NCBI GenBank assembly: GCA_016906335.1
Contig: JADEYG010000015.1
Coordinates: forward strand, 372,001-436,000
Origin: Novakomyces olei
Lineage: Eukaryota; Ascomycota; Novakomycetes; Novakomycetales; Novakomycetaceae
Length of the DNA stretch: 64,000 bases
Direction of reading: 5' to 3'
Shown here: one piece after another, positions 22,087 to 32,873 of the stretch
How the letters are laid out: every line of letters starts with the position of its first letter
Position numbering within the stretch: position 1 is the first letter of the stretch
Notes under the pieces: generated by a model
What the model was told of the DNA's origin: nothing
What the model saw: the letters and a program-made list of their open reading frames with translations, nothing else
The model's database searches: none
Position numbers and translations under genes: made by a program

Positions 22087-22448
22087 TGAGGCAAATTGGC
22101 GATTCAATGACTAAATGTTTATATAATGGACACCATTCAATCCGTAAATCGGCACTTGGAGACAGACAAAGTGTTGCGGGCTTTATTGTTTTATTTATTA
22201 ATTATCTTTTGCATTATCTTCCCCTTTTCTTCATTATAATCGACGCGTGGCTGGCAATCCCCAATGTAGAGAGATTGAAAAAGTTTATGATCTAAGAGAT
22301 TGGACAGACAATGCAAGTATTCAAAGGACAATTTTTAGGCAGATACGATGCGAATAAGAGGGTACAGTCGATCGCTTCAGTCGGCAGTCTGGCTATGTTC
22401 ATTTGAGGATTCAGATCAGCAGAGGTACTTTGCCTAGTTATTGTATTT

Positions 22449-22632
<184 letters not shown>

Positions 22633-22875
22633 GTCAATGTCTCATCGCATCTAATGTGGAACTGATAATGCATCCTGTCTAGTGTCTTGTCCAAAGGTTG
22701 CGAAGGAAATACTCATCGTAAAATACAATTTTAGAGTGTACTAACATAAAATTAATTTTTACAGGAAATGTTCTATAGCACAAATCAAGTCCAACGCTGC
22801 ACCTTTTATACTAGTCTTGACAACTCGTTAAATATATTTGTACTAAGAAATCAGTGACTTGACTAATAAGGAGGA

Positions 22876-22932
22876 CGTTGAGAGTAAGAGGGTTGAGAGT
22901 AAGAGGGTTGAGAGTAAGAAGGTTTGAGAGTT
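22876..22932. repeat. Short tandem repeat, unit GTTGAGAGTAAGAGG
   Basis: Three to four copies of a 15-bp purine-rich unit about 160 bp before the derlin start. It may be part of the promoter or leader; no function can be read from it. Confidence 0.8.
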
Positions 22933-23091
22933 AAGACAGCTGCAAGTTAAAAGTTTAAAAGTATCAAGCGACACTTTTGTTAAAAGTAAAGGGAGGCCGG
23001 ACTCGAGTGGACGTGTCTCGTTACTGGCAAGACCCAAAGTTACAACTGCCTTTTTGTTGTAACACTGTACAGTCGATTTAACACGTAGGCG

Positions 23092-24042
23092 ATGCCGGCC
23101 CGGCGGCACATTTTGGAAGAATGGTACTTGCAGGTCCCCGTAGTGACGCGGGTATACTTTACTTCGGCTTTCTTATTATCCTTGGCTGTACGGCTAAACG
23201 TGGTGGATCCTTTCCTACTGTATTTCTCATGGAACAGTGTCCTCTTTAAACACCAGTTTTGGAGGCTTTTGACGCCCTTTCTATTCGTGGGCGAACTGAA
23301 TCCGCAGTTTGTTATTGTCCTCTGTCTCACTGCACAGTATAGTCGAATGCTGGAAGAGCAATCCTATTTCCATCAGCCACTGCAGTACGTAAAGTTACTG
23401 CTGTTTGCGATGATTGCGCTTTTACTACTCTCCGAGTTTCTTTCTCTGCCTTTCCTCAGTGCTCCACTAACGTACGTGATAATGTACGTTTGGTCACGCC
23501 GGAGTCCCGAAGTGCGGTTGGCTTTTCTCGGGGTTTTTGCCATTTCTGCTCCCTACCTGCCGTGGGTATGTTTGGGCTTTACTGCTTTGCTTAACCGCGA
23601 ATCAACTTGGAAGGCCGGGCTAAGTGGCATCCTGATCGGCCACTGCTATTATTTTTACAGTGACGTGTGGCCGCGCGTCAGGTTAATCGGACTCAGCGAG
23701 CCTCAGGGAGCTCAAAGTGCAGAGCCCGAGGAGACTAGACCCGAGAATCCTGCAGATCAAGATGCGAATATTGCACAGACAAACGTTACAGAGACAAACG
23801 TTACAGAGACAAACATTACAGAGACAAACGTTACAGAGACAAATATTACAGAGACAAACTTTACAGAGGCGTCAAGCAATGTATCAAGCGCCAGGCCGTT
23901 TAGTGGGCAGGCAAACGCAACCGGGTCAGATTTTGATAGAGGAAACGAACAAACGGAAGCAAGAGGGAGAACAAATACCCAAACACAGGCTGGTAATGTT
24001 GAGGACGGGGATGACACTGGCATACGACATACCAGCAACTGA
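23092..24042 (+). CDS. DER1/DFM1: Derlin (Der1-like) ER-associated degradation protein
   Basis: Single exon, 316 residues. The derlin/rhomboid-pseudoprotease layout is clear: cytosolic start EEWYLQVPVVTRVYFT, hydrophobic segments, the WR motif (HQFWRLLTPFLFVGELN), several more membrane spans to about residue 190, and a GxxxG-type helix (AGLSGILIGHCYYFYSDVWP). Derlins act in retrotranslocation of misfolded ER proteins together with Cdc48. The tail after residue 205 is hydrophilic, starting with acidic sequence, and holds a run of 5-residue repeats TNVTE/TNITE encoded by a 15-bp tandem repeat at about 23776-23868. I do not see a clear C-terminal SHP box of the Dfm1 type. Single ATG with no upstream alternative. 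Confidence 0.9.
   Translation: MPARRHILEEWYLQVPVVTRVYFTSAFLLSLAVRLNVVDPFLLYFSWNSVLFKHQFWRLLTPFLFVGELNPQFVIVLCLTAQYSRMLEEQSYFHQPLQYVKLLLFAMIALLLLSEFLSLPFLSAPLTYVIMYVWSRRSPEVRLAFLGVFAISAPYLPWVCLGFTALLNRESTWKAGLSGILIGHCYYFYSDVWPRVRLIGLSEPQGAQSAEPEETRPENPADQDANIAQTNVTETNVTETNITETNVTETNITETNFTEASSNVSSARPFSGQANATGSDFDRGNEQTEARGRTNTQTQAGNVEDGDDTGIRHTSN
23776..23868. repeat. 15-bp coding tandem repeat in the derlin tail
   Basis: Six copies of ACAGAGACAAACGTT with third-base variants (ATT, TTT) encode Thr-Glu-Thr-Asn-(Val/Ile/Phe). Each unit creates an N-x-T sequon. The reading frame is kept in every copy. Confidence 0.93.
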
Positions 24043-24518
24043 AACAATGATTTTATGTTTTTGGCTTATTCAAGTTTATTTTATTTTATTTATTTAATCT
24101 TAAAATGATATCTGCCAGGCCTTATGCAAGTACCTGGACCTTTATTCACGGTTGATTTTATAGACGAGCAAAGGCGAATTCAAATGCAATCACATATCCA
24201 TTCACACAGTCAACTATAGAAACCATTGGCAAGAAAATTAAACGAGATGGAGACACAGAATACTAAATATTTAGTAGAATATATATATCGGCTCGGAGAT
24301 AAAGGAATTACGACAGTTAATTGACGAGGATGAAAAGATTATACACGAAACAAGAAATTGAGCAATGATGGGACTATAAGCGCAAATTAACCCTCATGCA
24401 ATTGTATACACGACTGTCGAGGCTTCGACAAGATTGTTACGATAAATGTCAACGCCATGCCAATGCTGACTTTGGCAAATAGAACAAGGCAAAAGTCTCG
24501 CATTGCCTCTTCGATCGC
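24043..24518. other. Intergenic, 3' ends of derlin and Zn2Cys6 gene
   Basis: AT-rich sequence between two convergent genes. No ORF or repeat worth reporting. Confidence 0.5.
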
Positions 24519-25694
24519 CTACTCGGGAGCGTTTTGCTGGCCAAAAGAATATGTATTGCTGAAGAGATTTTGGAAACGAGAGTCCTCGCCCTCGTACAAG
24601 AGAGATGCCACCCATGACTCCGGCAAACCTGAAGGGTTTTCAAGGGGATTGGTTCCGTTTCGAGAACAGTTTTCGAATCGAGGCAGGGCAGTTTGCTGGT
24701 CGCGATGACAGTCAAATACCAGAGAATTTTGTTCAGCATTCGACTCTGGAAAGGCTGTTTCTGCCTGATGAAAAGCACCAAAGTGACTATTGACATCAGA
24801 CTCTTGTAAAATAGGACTGGCGTAGTAATTCAGCATGTTCTTGTTACTACCACTGCCTCCGTCCAGAGCATTGAAGAAATCCTTGGCGAATGGCTCTATT
24901 GCCACAGGCTTTTTAAATTCTGGCTCGATAGAAGTGCTTGTGCAGCCATTGCCGAGCGCAATCTGCCTTTGTACTCTGTCTTCACCTGAGTTTGCTCCAT
25001 AATTGTCGAATGAAGACTGGCTCGCGATAGAAAGGCCTTCCTCCTCCTGCTGGATTAACCTTCTTTTCTTTGTCAAATAAGGACCTCGTTTCAGCCCACA
25101 CGGGCGGCGCTTTCGAGGCCGATCTCTGCACATTGTTTGCCTGTTCATTACAACACATCGACCACAGGGCCTTTGATTATCACATGGTCTTTTCAATCGC
25201 TGGCACATTACACAGGCACGAACAGCATTACGAGTCCCTTGGCGCATAGTATGACCAGAGCAACTGTCATTGGAGCTCGGGTTGGAGGAAAAAGACCGAG
25301 TATCAAACGACCCAGAGTTTGATGGACGAGGATTGAACGAACCAGAGTTAGGACTAAGTGGACCAGGGCCAAAGGTATCGAGAGCAAGCGGCCTTTGACT
25401 CCTGAAATTTGTGTCTATTTCCTGCGTGCCTTGGTGATCTTGACTTTTCTCATTGAGCCCCCCGTTAGCAGCAGGAGGAAAATCAATGTCACAGGACTCA
25501 GGATCCTGGGCCAAGCTTCCACGAGGGCTAATTGTATTCGGAATACTAGATTCACGAGATGAATGTAGAACGGAGGTAGAATTGTTGTGAGCCTGTGGTG
25601 TATATTGTCGGCTCGCAAAATCAATAAGCTGAGCAAATTCGGTTTCAAATTGAGGGAAAGGGACATCAAAAACAGGAGAATTCAAATCCCTCAT
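24519..25694 (-). CDS. Zn2Cys6 (fungal-type binuclear zinc cluster) regulator
   Basis: Single exon, 391 residues from the ATG at 25692-25694. The zinc cluster begins near residue 160: CVMCQRLKRPCDNQRPCGRC followed by VVMNRQTMC, a C-x2-C-x6-C-x5-C-x2-C-x8-C pattern, with a basic linker RDRPRKRRPCGLKRG. The internal QRPCGRC resembles clusters of the Ert1/AcuK and Rds2 type, but no PAS domain follows, so I give no symbol. The N terminus is Ser/Asn-rich with repeated PNSGSFNPRPSNSGSFDTRS-like units, and the C terminus is disordered and acidic, as expected for activation regions. The cluster sits in mid-protein rather than at the N terminus, which is less usual. No fungal-specific middle homology region is visible. 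Confidence 0.85.
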   Translation of the reverse strand: MRDLNSPVFDVPFPQFETEFAQLIDFASRQYTPQAHNNSTSVLHSSRESSIPNTISPRGSLAQDPESCDIDFPPAANGGLNEKSQDHQGTQEIDTNFRSQRPLALDTFGPGPLSPNSGSFNPRPSNSGSFDTRSFSSNPSSNDSCSGHTMRQGTRNAVRACVMCQRLKRPCDNQRPCGRCVVMNRQTMCRDRPRKRRPCGLKRGPYLTKKRRLIQQEEEGLSIASQSSFDNYGANSGEDRVQRQIALGNGCTSTSIEPEFKKPVAIEPFAKDFFNALDGGSGSNKNMLNYYASPILQESDVNSHFGAFHQAETAFPESNAEQNSLVFDCHRDQQTALPRFENCSRNGTNPLENPSGLPESWVASLLYEGEDSRFQNLFSNTYSFGQQNAPE

Positions 25695-26446
25695 ACTGTT
25701 CTTTTCTTAGCTGTTAAAAGTGATATCTTTTTTTAAGCTCGCAAAATTGGCCTCACACTCATACAGACACACAGTCCTCGTTCCCTCAATTCTGTTGACC
25801 GCCTCAATGTCGTTGCCTCTTCTAAACAGACTCTCTTCTCCACGTCTATGCCATAGAAACAGCAAATGATCCGACTAGTCTCCCCTGATATTTGAGGTAC
25901 ACTAGAAAAACAGGGAAAATCAAAAAGGCAATAATTTCAGGCTCCGTGGTCACATGTCAACCCAACCATCTCCTGAACGCGGCATTTCAATCCGCTATAA
26001 TAATCGAGAGCGAATAATTAAAATCATATGACACTTTTGCTTTTCGACGACAACTGTACTGAATTTTCGACGTGTAAACGTACCCTGAAAATTGATCACA
26101 ATCAAATAACGCTCAGAAAAAAAAACTGTCGCAAAGAAAAAAAAAGTTTAAGATATAATGCCGCAAACCAATATTGCCTCTCAAGACATGTCTCCCTCTA
26201 AATTTAATAGCACGTGATCAAAACAACAAGGACAAATATTTATAACTATACGGCTTGTATACAAACCTAAAATAAAGCATGGAGCAGTGACAGGATGCCA
26301 CTTCAAACGGCACGCTCAACAACAATACGGAATGTATCAAAAACGAAAAACGCTTGCATATATAAAGTATCCGTCTAGCATAGTATGTACAATGTTCTCC
26401 ACAACAGCCCTCACCACTCGCGTTTAAAACACAAGTCTCGCAGACT
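25695..26446. other. Intergenic, no feature recognised
   Basis: Promoter side of the Zn2Cys6 gene and 3' side of the MRH receptor gene. AT-rich with short A runs. The ORF at 26218-26490 is Cys/Tyr-rich nonsense overlapping the receptor gene's end. Confidence 0.5.
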
Positions 26447-27317
26447 CTATAGCGCATCGATATCATCCATGATATCGTTATCCTGATCAAACCCTCTCTG
26501 GAACTTGCGTCCTGGCGAAACTAACCGCAGCAGACGTCCCACAGGAATAAAGGCTACGCGCAGGCAGTCACGAAGAAAAGCAAAAACTGCAAACCATACT
26601 TCATAGTTGGGAACCTGTCTCCAGCCCGAAGCATTCAGTATCTTTCGCTGGTAGATGCACCCCCCAATAAAGTACACTAGCAGCGCTACAGCTGCAATAA
26701 TGGCAAAAACTGCCAAGGGCCCTAGAGCAGTCTGGTGGCCAATCTGTGTTGCACAAGCCCGCCAAGTTCGAAACTCGAAAAAGTATGCGCAATCATTTAT
26801 TGCGCCCACAAAGGAAACACTCGCTTGACGGTACATTGTATGGTCACAGACAAAAGCAATCAGAGTCGATCTCCGCAGCGTATTTGAGCCGGGGCACAGA
26901 TCACCGTTGTCATACTGCAACAAAAGCTTACGGCCTCTATAGAACGGAGTCGCTGACGTGGCTCCAATTGCTACTAGAGGCCGCGTGTCACCGGCTTCGC
27001 CAACAGCCGCTGATACATTGTACGCGAACGAGCCCGCAACAAGAGGCAGGCATACATTTAGTGTGAAATTACGCCCGTAATCGTGGCCATTAACGTGCCA
27101 ATCGTGACTGCTAGTTAGAATCTTGACCATACTAATAGTAACTATCCTACCCGTCGTCAATGCTCCGGCCGAGGCCAGACAGATCGTAGAACTCTTGAGT
27201 TAGGGGGTTGCGCGTACTGCAAAACGGGTCAGGTTCACGTGGATTCGGCGCGTAACTATCCTGTTCGCCGGCCGCTAATACAGTAGACGCCAGCAGCAGT
27301 GCAGCCAGGATGTTCAT
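26447..27317 (-). CDS. MRH-domain sorting receptor (Mrl1/Atg27 class)
   Basis: Two exons (27151-27317 and 26447-27110) give 276 residues; the 40-nt intron has its branch site directly before the acceptor (TTCTAACTAG). The signal peptide is MNILAALLLASTVLAAGEQ. The luminal domain has the mannose-6-phosphate receptor homology pattern: NVCLPLV, LLLQYDNGDLCPG, STLIAFVCD and NDCAYFFEFRTWRACA, with paired cysteines. One membrane span follows (ALGPLAVFAIIAAVALLVYF), then a cytosolic tail with GWRQVPNYEVW and an acidic end DIMDDIDAL that could be an acidic-dileucine-like sorting signal. Mrl1 helps deliver vacuolar hydrolases and Atg27 cycles Atg9 membranes; both have this architecture. The PNYEVW tail motif favours the M6P-receptor-like Mrl1 over Atg27. 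Confidence 0.78.
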
Positions 27318-27350
27318 CTTACGAGTTTGGAATTGACTGAATTTTGTGTA

Positions 27351-27450
27351 TATTTGATTATATTATATTATATTTTATTATATTATATTTGATTATATTA
27401 TATTTGATTATATTATATTTGATTATATTATATTATATTTTATTTTATAT
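27351..27450. repeat. TATTA-type AT repeat
   Basis: Low-complexity repeat of GATTATATTATATT units between the divergent MRH receptor and rce1 genes. Confidence 0.85.
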
Positions 27451-27562
27451 CCAATATCTGTGTTGCTAAATGAGCGCGCTATAAGCTTGAGTCACGTGCG
27501 AATAGAGCCCGTTGCGGACTCGTTTACGAAATATCGTAATAATAATAATTTAACAGGTGGCA

Positions 27563-28518
27563 ATGTTGCAATTAGAGGCAATGACGTTATGCCTCGTCCT
27601 TTCGAGCAGCTATGTGCTCGTCCTTTATGCTCATCCTCGAACGAGGCCGCGTGAGGGTGTTGGCAAAGACGATTCACGTGTTGTTGCTGCGCGTGCAGTA
27701 GCAGTGACACTCAGTTGCTTAGTAGCGGCGATTGTAACAAGCAGTGCCCAATTGGTCGTGAGGGAACCCGGGTTTTCGCTAAAGAGTATTGCTGCAAATG
27801 TGCCTAATGCTATATTTCTTTGTGACTGTAATTGGTCGTGCACGTGGTGGCCGTTGCAACTGACAGCTGTGCTTTTTGCTGGACCTATATTCCGGTATTG
27901 TATAGTTGAACATGGGTACCGTTATCTCGTGACCGATATAAAGCTAGCGGCCCACTCCTGGCTTCATTTACGGAACATTGTTATTGTAAGGAACGTCTTC
28001 TCTGCTGGCTTTGATATATTTTATTTTATTTTATTCTCCTGTGATACTTAATCGACAGGGACCTTTGACGGAAGAAGTTCTTTTCCGAGGATGTGTTGTA
28101 CGTCTATTAAGTCTTGCGCATGTATCAAATACCACAATTATCCTGATTGCTCCACTTTTCTTTGGCACCGGTACGTGTCTAACAAATTATTCCGTACAGT
28201 CTCATGTTTGCTCCGCTAACTATAGCTCATGTTCATCATGCGTATGAGCGCGTAGTCGTGCACAAAGTACCGCTGGCAAATGCAGTAATTGTTTCCCTGT
28301 TTCAGCTTGCATATACTTTTGTATTTGGCCTGTACGCAACGTGGGCGCTACTACAAACTCAGTGCCTGCTTGGACCTATACTAAGCCATATGCTTTGCAA
28401 TTCTATCGGGTTTCCACAGCTCTACGGGCCGGTGAGCAATCGCGCCTCTGATACCCTTGTATATTATGCTCTGCTCATTGGTGGGAGCGTGTATTTTTTC
28501 TATGCCGTCACAAAGTGA
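27563..28518 (+). CDS. RCE1: CAAX prenyl protease 2 (Rce1)
   Basis: Three exons (27563-27985, 28059-28170, 28226-28518) give 275 residues. Introns are 73 and 55 nt, the second with CGCTAAC five bases before its TAG. The start is the first ATG (27563), giving a membrane-spanning N terminus MLQLEAMTLCLVLSSSYVLV. All three ABI/CPBP motifs are present: GPLTEEVLFRG with the catalytic glutamate, FFGTAHVHHAYE (spliced across intron 2), and LSHMLCNSIGFPQLYG. It is a multi-pass ER membrane glutamate protease that removes the -AAX tripeptide from farnesylated proteins such as Ras and a-factor-type pheromones. The gene stands close upstream of the GGQ protein gene on the same strand. Confidence 0.9.
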
Positions 28519-28812
28519 AGGGTCCTCGTCATGAAAACGACTTAAACTGAGAGCACTATAGGATAAAAATTGATATTATGCATTTAGAATATCATTATGT
28601 AGCGTGTGCGGCAAAGGTTGGAGTTAGGGTTTAAAAATTGTATTATACTATACAGTTAATCTCGTAATAAATTGCGTTTAATACAAGTATGGCATAAATA
28701 ATTGTATAGGGAATATAGTGTGCCCCGGTAGAAGTAAACCCTAAAGACCAAACTCGAGAGTTCCATCAAAGGGTAATCGGCAGTCAACCAGCGTTTCCGT
28801 TGTCGTTTTCTG

Positions 28813-29298
28813 ATGCGTTTATTGGTGCCAGCATTAACGAGGCCCGCTTTTGTCTTTAGACTGTTCACTAGTGCTTCTGTGCTTTGCAAAAATGGAAAAA
28901 CGCCTTCGAAACAAGGGATCCACAAGGCCCCAGAGTTGGAAGAGCACACGATCGAGGAAAAGTTTATCCGTGGCCGTGGACCAGGCGGCCAAAAAATCAA
29001 TAAAACAAGCATTGTGGCCCAGCTAAAACATATCCCGACGGGAATAACCGTAACGTGCCAGGATTCCAGATCACGTGAAGATAATAGGCGCATTGGACGT
29101 AAACGGCTTGCTGAAAAGGTGGAGTTTTTCCTCTTGGGCGACACGAGCCGTCTGGGTCAAATGACGGAAAAACTTAAACGACAGGAACGTAATCGCCGAA
29201 AGAAAAGCGTTGCAAAGTACAAAAAACTAGCGGCTCAAGATCAAGAGCACCAAGAGAATTTTACCAAGGCTGATGATGAAAAGAACGATGCTGGCTAG
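28813..29298 (+). CDS. RSO55/pth4: Mitochondrial class I release-factor-like GGQ protein
   Basis: Single exon, 161 residues. An Arg/Phe-rich N terminus (MRLLVPALTRPAFVFRLFTS) suits a mitochondrial presequence. The domain core is LEEHTIEEKFIRGRGPGGQK followed by INKT, the GGQ motif of class I release factors, and a very basic C-terminal tail (KLKRQERNRRKKSVAKYKKL) that in this family binds the ribosome. There is no codon-recognition domain. The size fits the C12orf65/MTRFR-type (yeast Rso55, fission yeast Pth4) rescue factor rather than ICT1. Family role: hydrolysis of peptidyl-tRNA on stalled mitochondrial ribosomes. The stop lies 61 bp from the end of the convergent dys1. Confidence 0.87.
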   Translation: MRLLVPALTRPAFVFRLFTSASVLCKNGKTPSKQGIHKAPELEEHTIEEKFIRGRGPGGQKINKTSIVAQLKHIPTGITVTCQDSRSREDNRRIGRKRLAEKVEFFLLGDTSRLGQMTEKLKRQERNRRKKSVAKYKKLAAQDQEHQENFTKADDEKNDAG

Positions 29299-29359
29299 AC
29301 TTGTTATTTTTTATTTCTATCTATAAACATGCATGACTAAGACATTGGCTCTGTCGACT

Positions 29360-30718
29360 CTATGACTGCTGATTGGCAAATGTGCTTGCTACTAGCAATG
29401 GAAAGACAATGGACGCATCCGCGTGCACTTTGACCATTTGCGCGTCGGCCCTTATTTTTCCCCAGCTTATCTAAGTGAGGTTAGTAAAGAAGGGCTCGTG
29501 TACAGATACATTTGAATAATATAATGGATCAACATACCGCTTCGGTAACACTCGCTCCTGCATCAGAACCATCAAACTCTTGTCCGGTATTTATGTACAC
29601 TGCATAATCGGATCCGTTGCGCATAAGATTTGCATTGCAAATATGATGTTTCACAAGACCACCACCGAGGATAATTATCCCGGTCCTTTTAGCTCTTACG
29701 GCAATGGTATTAATCTTTCGAATATCCCGATTGATATCTATAATCAGATCGGTCTCTGCTTTAAAAGAGTGAAAATACAGCATATCTCCCAAGGAACCAT
29801 CCGTTAGAGCCGGGCAAAAAATGGGTATCTGGTTTTTGTGGGCCCAGTAGAGAATACTGCTTTCGTCATTGATCTCTCGTCCTAAACGGTCAATCATTGT
29901 GCTTGGGGTCCAAACTCGGCCCTCTGTTTGCTGTTCTTTCAACATTTGATCAAATACAGGCACAACCCAGTCTTCAAATTTACAGTAATTATCGTTTGGC
30001 ACGAGCAAATTGCCTATACGGTTCAACCCTCTCTGTCGTAAATCAGCACCGTCAAGGTTGAAAGCCCCCAAGTATGTGGGCGCTAAACATTTGATCAGAT
30101 CTTCTTCAATACCCCCTGCTGTAGCGCAAATAGCCGATACATGACGGTGCTGGACGAGGTATCGAATAGTTTCCCGGAGGCCAGATGAGACCAGGTTGGA
30201 AGTGTATCCCAGAAATATTGTAGTTCTTTCGTCTGGTGAGCAGCCTTCCTCTATGTCTTGTTCGCTAGGGCGCCATTGAATCTGCAGAGCGTTAGTATTT
30301 GACGAATAAAAGGAAATGCTTTCATGCTCATCATTGCTTGTAGAGCGCAGCACAAGAGCGCAGCTGATCTACAATGATGCTGTGATTATCTGTGATTATC
30401 CAGTCTTGAAACACTTCAAACAGTACATGTAGAATAGCAATAAGTTAGAAAAATGATAAAACAGGTCTTTGCAAAATACAGAGCATTTAATATCAATACC
30501 ATTTGCTCTACAACCGACTTGGCCTGGCCAAGATTTGTTGCTTGAAAGCCGATATTGCTCATTTGGTCCATCAGCTCTTGGACTGTGATTCCCGGTCCAC
30601 CAGCGCGTTGCCGCTCATCATACTTTTCAAAATCGATACCCTTGACAGCAATAGCACTGTCTGGCATCTTTTCTGAGCTAACAAAAACGGCATCTTTAGC
30701 TTTGCCTTGGTCCTCCAT
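29360..30718 (-). CDS. DYS1: Deoxyhypusine synthase
   Basis: Three exons (30500-30718, 29538-30368, 29360-29470) give 386 residues, close to the family's usual 370. Introns are 131 and 67 nt. Diagnostic blocks are [82 protein letters not shown], and the active-site lysine in [17 protein letters not shown]. The last exon encodes [20 protein letters not shown] and the IVFPLLVA end. The enzyme transfers the butylamine part of spermidine, using NAD, to a lysine of eIF5A as the first step of hypusine formation. The splice across intron 2 (TEA|ISWGKIR) restores the conserved EAxSWGK motif. Confidence 0.96.
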
Positions 30719-31093
30719 TCTCTCGAAAATTGGAATAAATTGATTAAAAAAAAATAATAATTGATAAAGAGCTGATATAATCATTTAACATATTATATAC
30801 TTAATTCCACCATAGAATCTATTGGTGTAAGGAATACTCATCCAATCGTTTGTATCGTTTGTATAGTATGCGTTAATATGGAAGAATAGAATAATGTAAA
30901 TGTGACGCGATTTACAAATACGATTGCAAAATGAATAATAAAATAATACAAATGTCCTACTGTAATTCTACTCTCAATCTTGCAGTATACGTTTCAGAAC
31001 GGCTCAGGCACCCTACAAATCCTACTGAAAAGCGACGTAAAGCAATTGTGGCGTGCCAATGCCGGTGCTTTACGTTATTTGTGACCGTCCAAA

Positions 31094-32718
31094 ATGCCGA
31101 CATTCAACAATTCTTATCCACCCGCTCGCATGCAACAACAAAAAGTAAATATTTCTAAACGAGCGGCCTCTTGGCCACGTCGCGTATTATCATGGGACAG
31201 CAAACATGTCCTGCGTGTAGTGTGGGTTGCATTAATATTGCGCAATGAAAAATTGGTTTTCTGGTACGCGATATACAAATGCCAATGGCAAAAATGGTGC
31301 CATTTAGGGGTACGAGACAACTAAGCTCTTGTTATTGTCATAATTATCGCTTGACTAAATTTGGCATTACGATTTCCATGCGTTTTCAAATTAATGTCTT
31401 GTACATTTTAACTTACTTTCTTTAAATCTTCAGCCGCTTTTCAATGCTTACAGTGCAATTTATTCCTATTTATTTTTTTAATGTTTTATTGTAATTTTTA
31501 TCTCTCTAATGATTTTGTTTTAACACCTTCCAGTCTCAGGCACACAAAATAGTTATTTTGGCAGACCCACAGCTGGTGGACGCAAACACGTACCAAAGGC
31601 CATGGCCTATTCTGCGTCTTACAATGTTTATTACGGACCTTTTCCTGTACCGTAATTACAGGCTAATCCACCGGTACCTTTCGCCAGAATATGTAGTTTT
31701 TTTGGGCGATTTATTTGACGGTGGACGCGAATGGACCGATGGAGTATGGGAGGCAGAGTATCAACGCTTTACGCGTATTTTCCCCACATTTAGTGACACT
31801 AAAGTCATTTACTCGTTGCCCGGCAACCATGACATCGGGTTCGGAGACGGGATTGCTCCCGACAAACTGGACCGGTTCCACGCTCATTTTGGCAACGATC
31901 AAGTGGTCACTGTAGGACAAAACAGCACATTTGTCCTTCTGGATACTCTGAGCTTGAGCAATACAGCGGATAGGCGAGTATGGAACTCGCCAAGACAATT
32001 GCTGGAGCAATTAGGCCGGGACGTTGAACAGTCGCCCTCAGCAAAAGGAACAATTGTCCTTTTCTCTCATGTCCCGTTGTATCGGGATCCAGATCAAGCG
32101 TGCGGATCGCTTCGGCAGTCACCAAAGAGTATTCAAAACATTCGTGGGTACCAATACCAAAACATGCTTGCAAGTTCACTGTCCAATGAAATCCTGCAAA
32201 GGCTGAGGCCAAGTGTGATTTTCAGTGGAGACGACCATGATTACTGTGCCGTGACTCATCGATGGGGGCTTGAAGGTGCGGAGGTAAGTGCTCAAGAGTT
32301 TACAGTGCTGAGTTTTTCGATGGCTATGGGCGTAGCCCGCCCGGGGTTCCAATTACTGGCACTGGGAAACGATCATTCAACTGCCTCAATAGCAAGTTTA
32401 AAAGAGTCGGACGTGCCATACGAAACTCTACCTTGCTTCCTTCCGAACCAGGTGGCACTTTACGCGTCTTACTTGGTCTGCCTAGTGGTCACTGTTGTGT
32501 TCATAGCCCTGCGGTCCCAGCAACTGGCGCGTGTGGAGATAAAGGGAAAGTACCGCAGTTTGCCGGTTAGCAATTTTGAAATCGAAGCGGTAAACGCGTC
32601 GAGGCTGAGGCGATACTGGCTGTCGTGTGTGCGTACCCGGATTTTCTTACGGAAATTTGGTGAAATTGCGCTGCTAGCTGGGCCGGTGTTCATATTGTTT
32701 TGGCTGCAATTTCTGTAA
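31094..32718 (+). CDS. TED1/CDC1: Cdc1/Ted1-type metallophosphoesterase (PGAP5 family)
   Basis: Two exons (31094-31309, 31534-32718) with a 224-nt intron give 466 residues. The first exon provides a membrane-anchor region (VLRVVWVALILRNEKLVFWY). The catalytic domain has the family metal ligands: VILADPQLVD, YVVFLGDLFDGGREW, SLPGNHDIGFG, VLFSHVPLYR and SGDDHDYC. A further membrane span follows (YASYLVCLVVTVVFIAL) and a last one at the C terminus (IALLAGPVFILFWLQFL). These proteins remove an ethanolamine phosphate from the GPI glycan in the ER. Cdc1 and Ted1 differ in substrate mannose and cannot be separated here. The first-exon ATG is the only plausible start. Convergent with cab5, 155 bp apart. 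Confidence 0.85.
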
Positions 32719-32736
32719 TGCATGTATGATTATTGA

Positions 32737-32786
32737 AAATAAATAAATAAATAAATAAATAATTAATTAATTAATTAATTAATTAA
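32737..32786. repeat. (AAAT)n/(AATT)n short repeat
   Basis: Tetranucleotide tracts between the convergent cdc1/ted1-like and cab5 genes. Confidence 0.85.
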
Positions 32787-32873
32787 AAATCATTACTCTT
32801 ATTACACAAACACCCATAATCCAAACTCCATTATTGAGATTATTTATATGATATACTACATGCCTCATGCGCA

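Noticed and set aside
28656-29144. 162-codon minus-strand ORF
   Set aside because: Antisense to the GGQ protein gene, which has a clear domain and targeting sequence.
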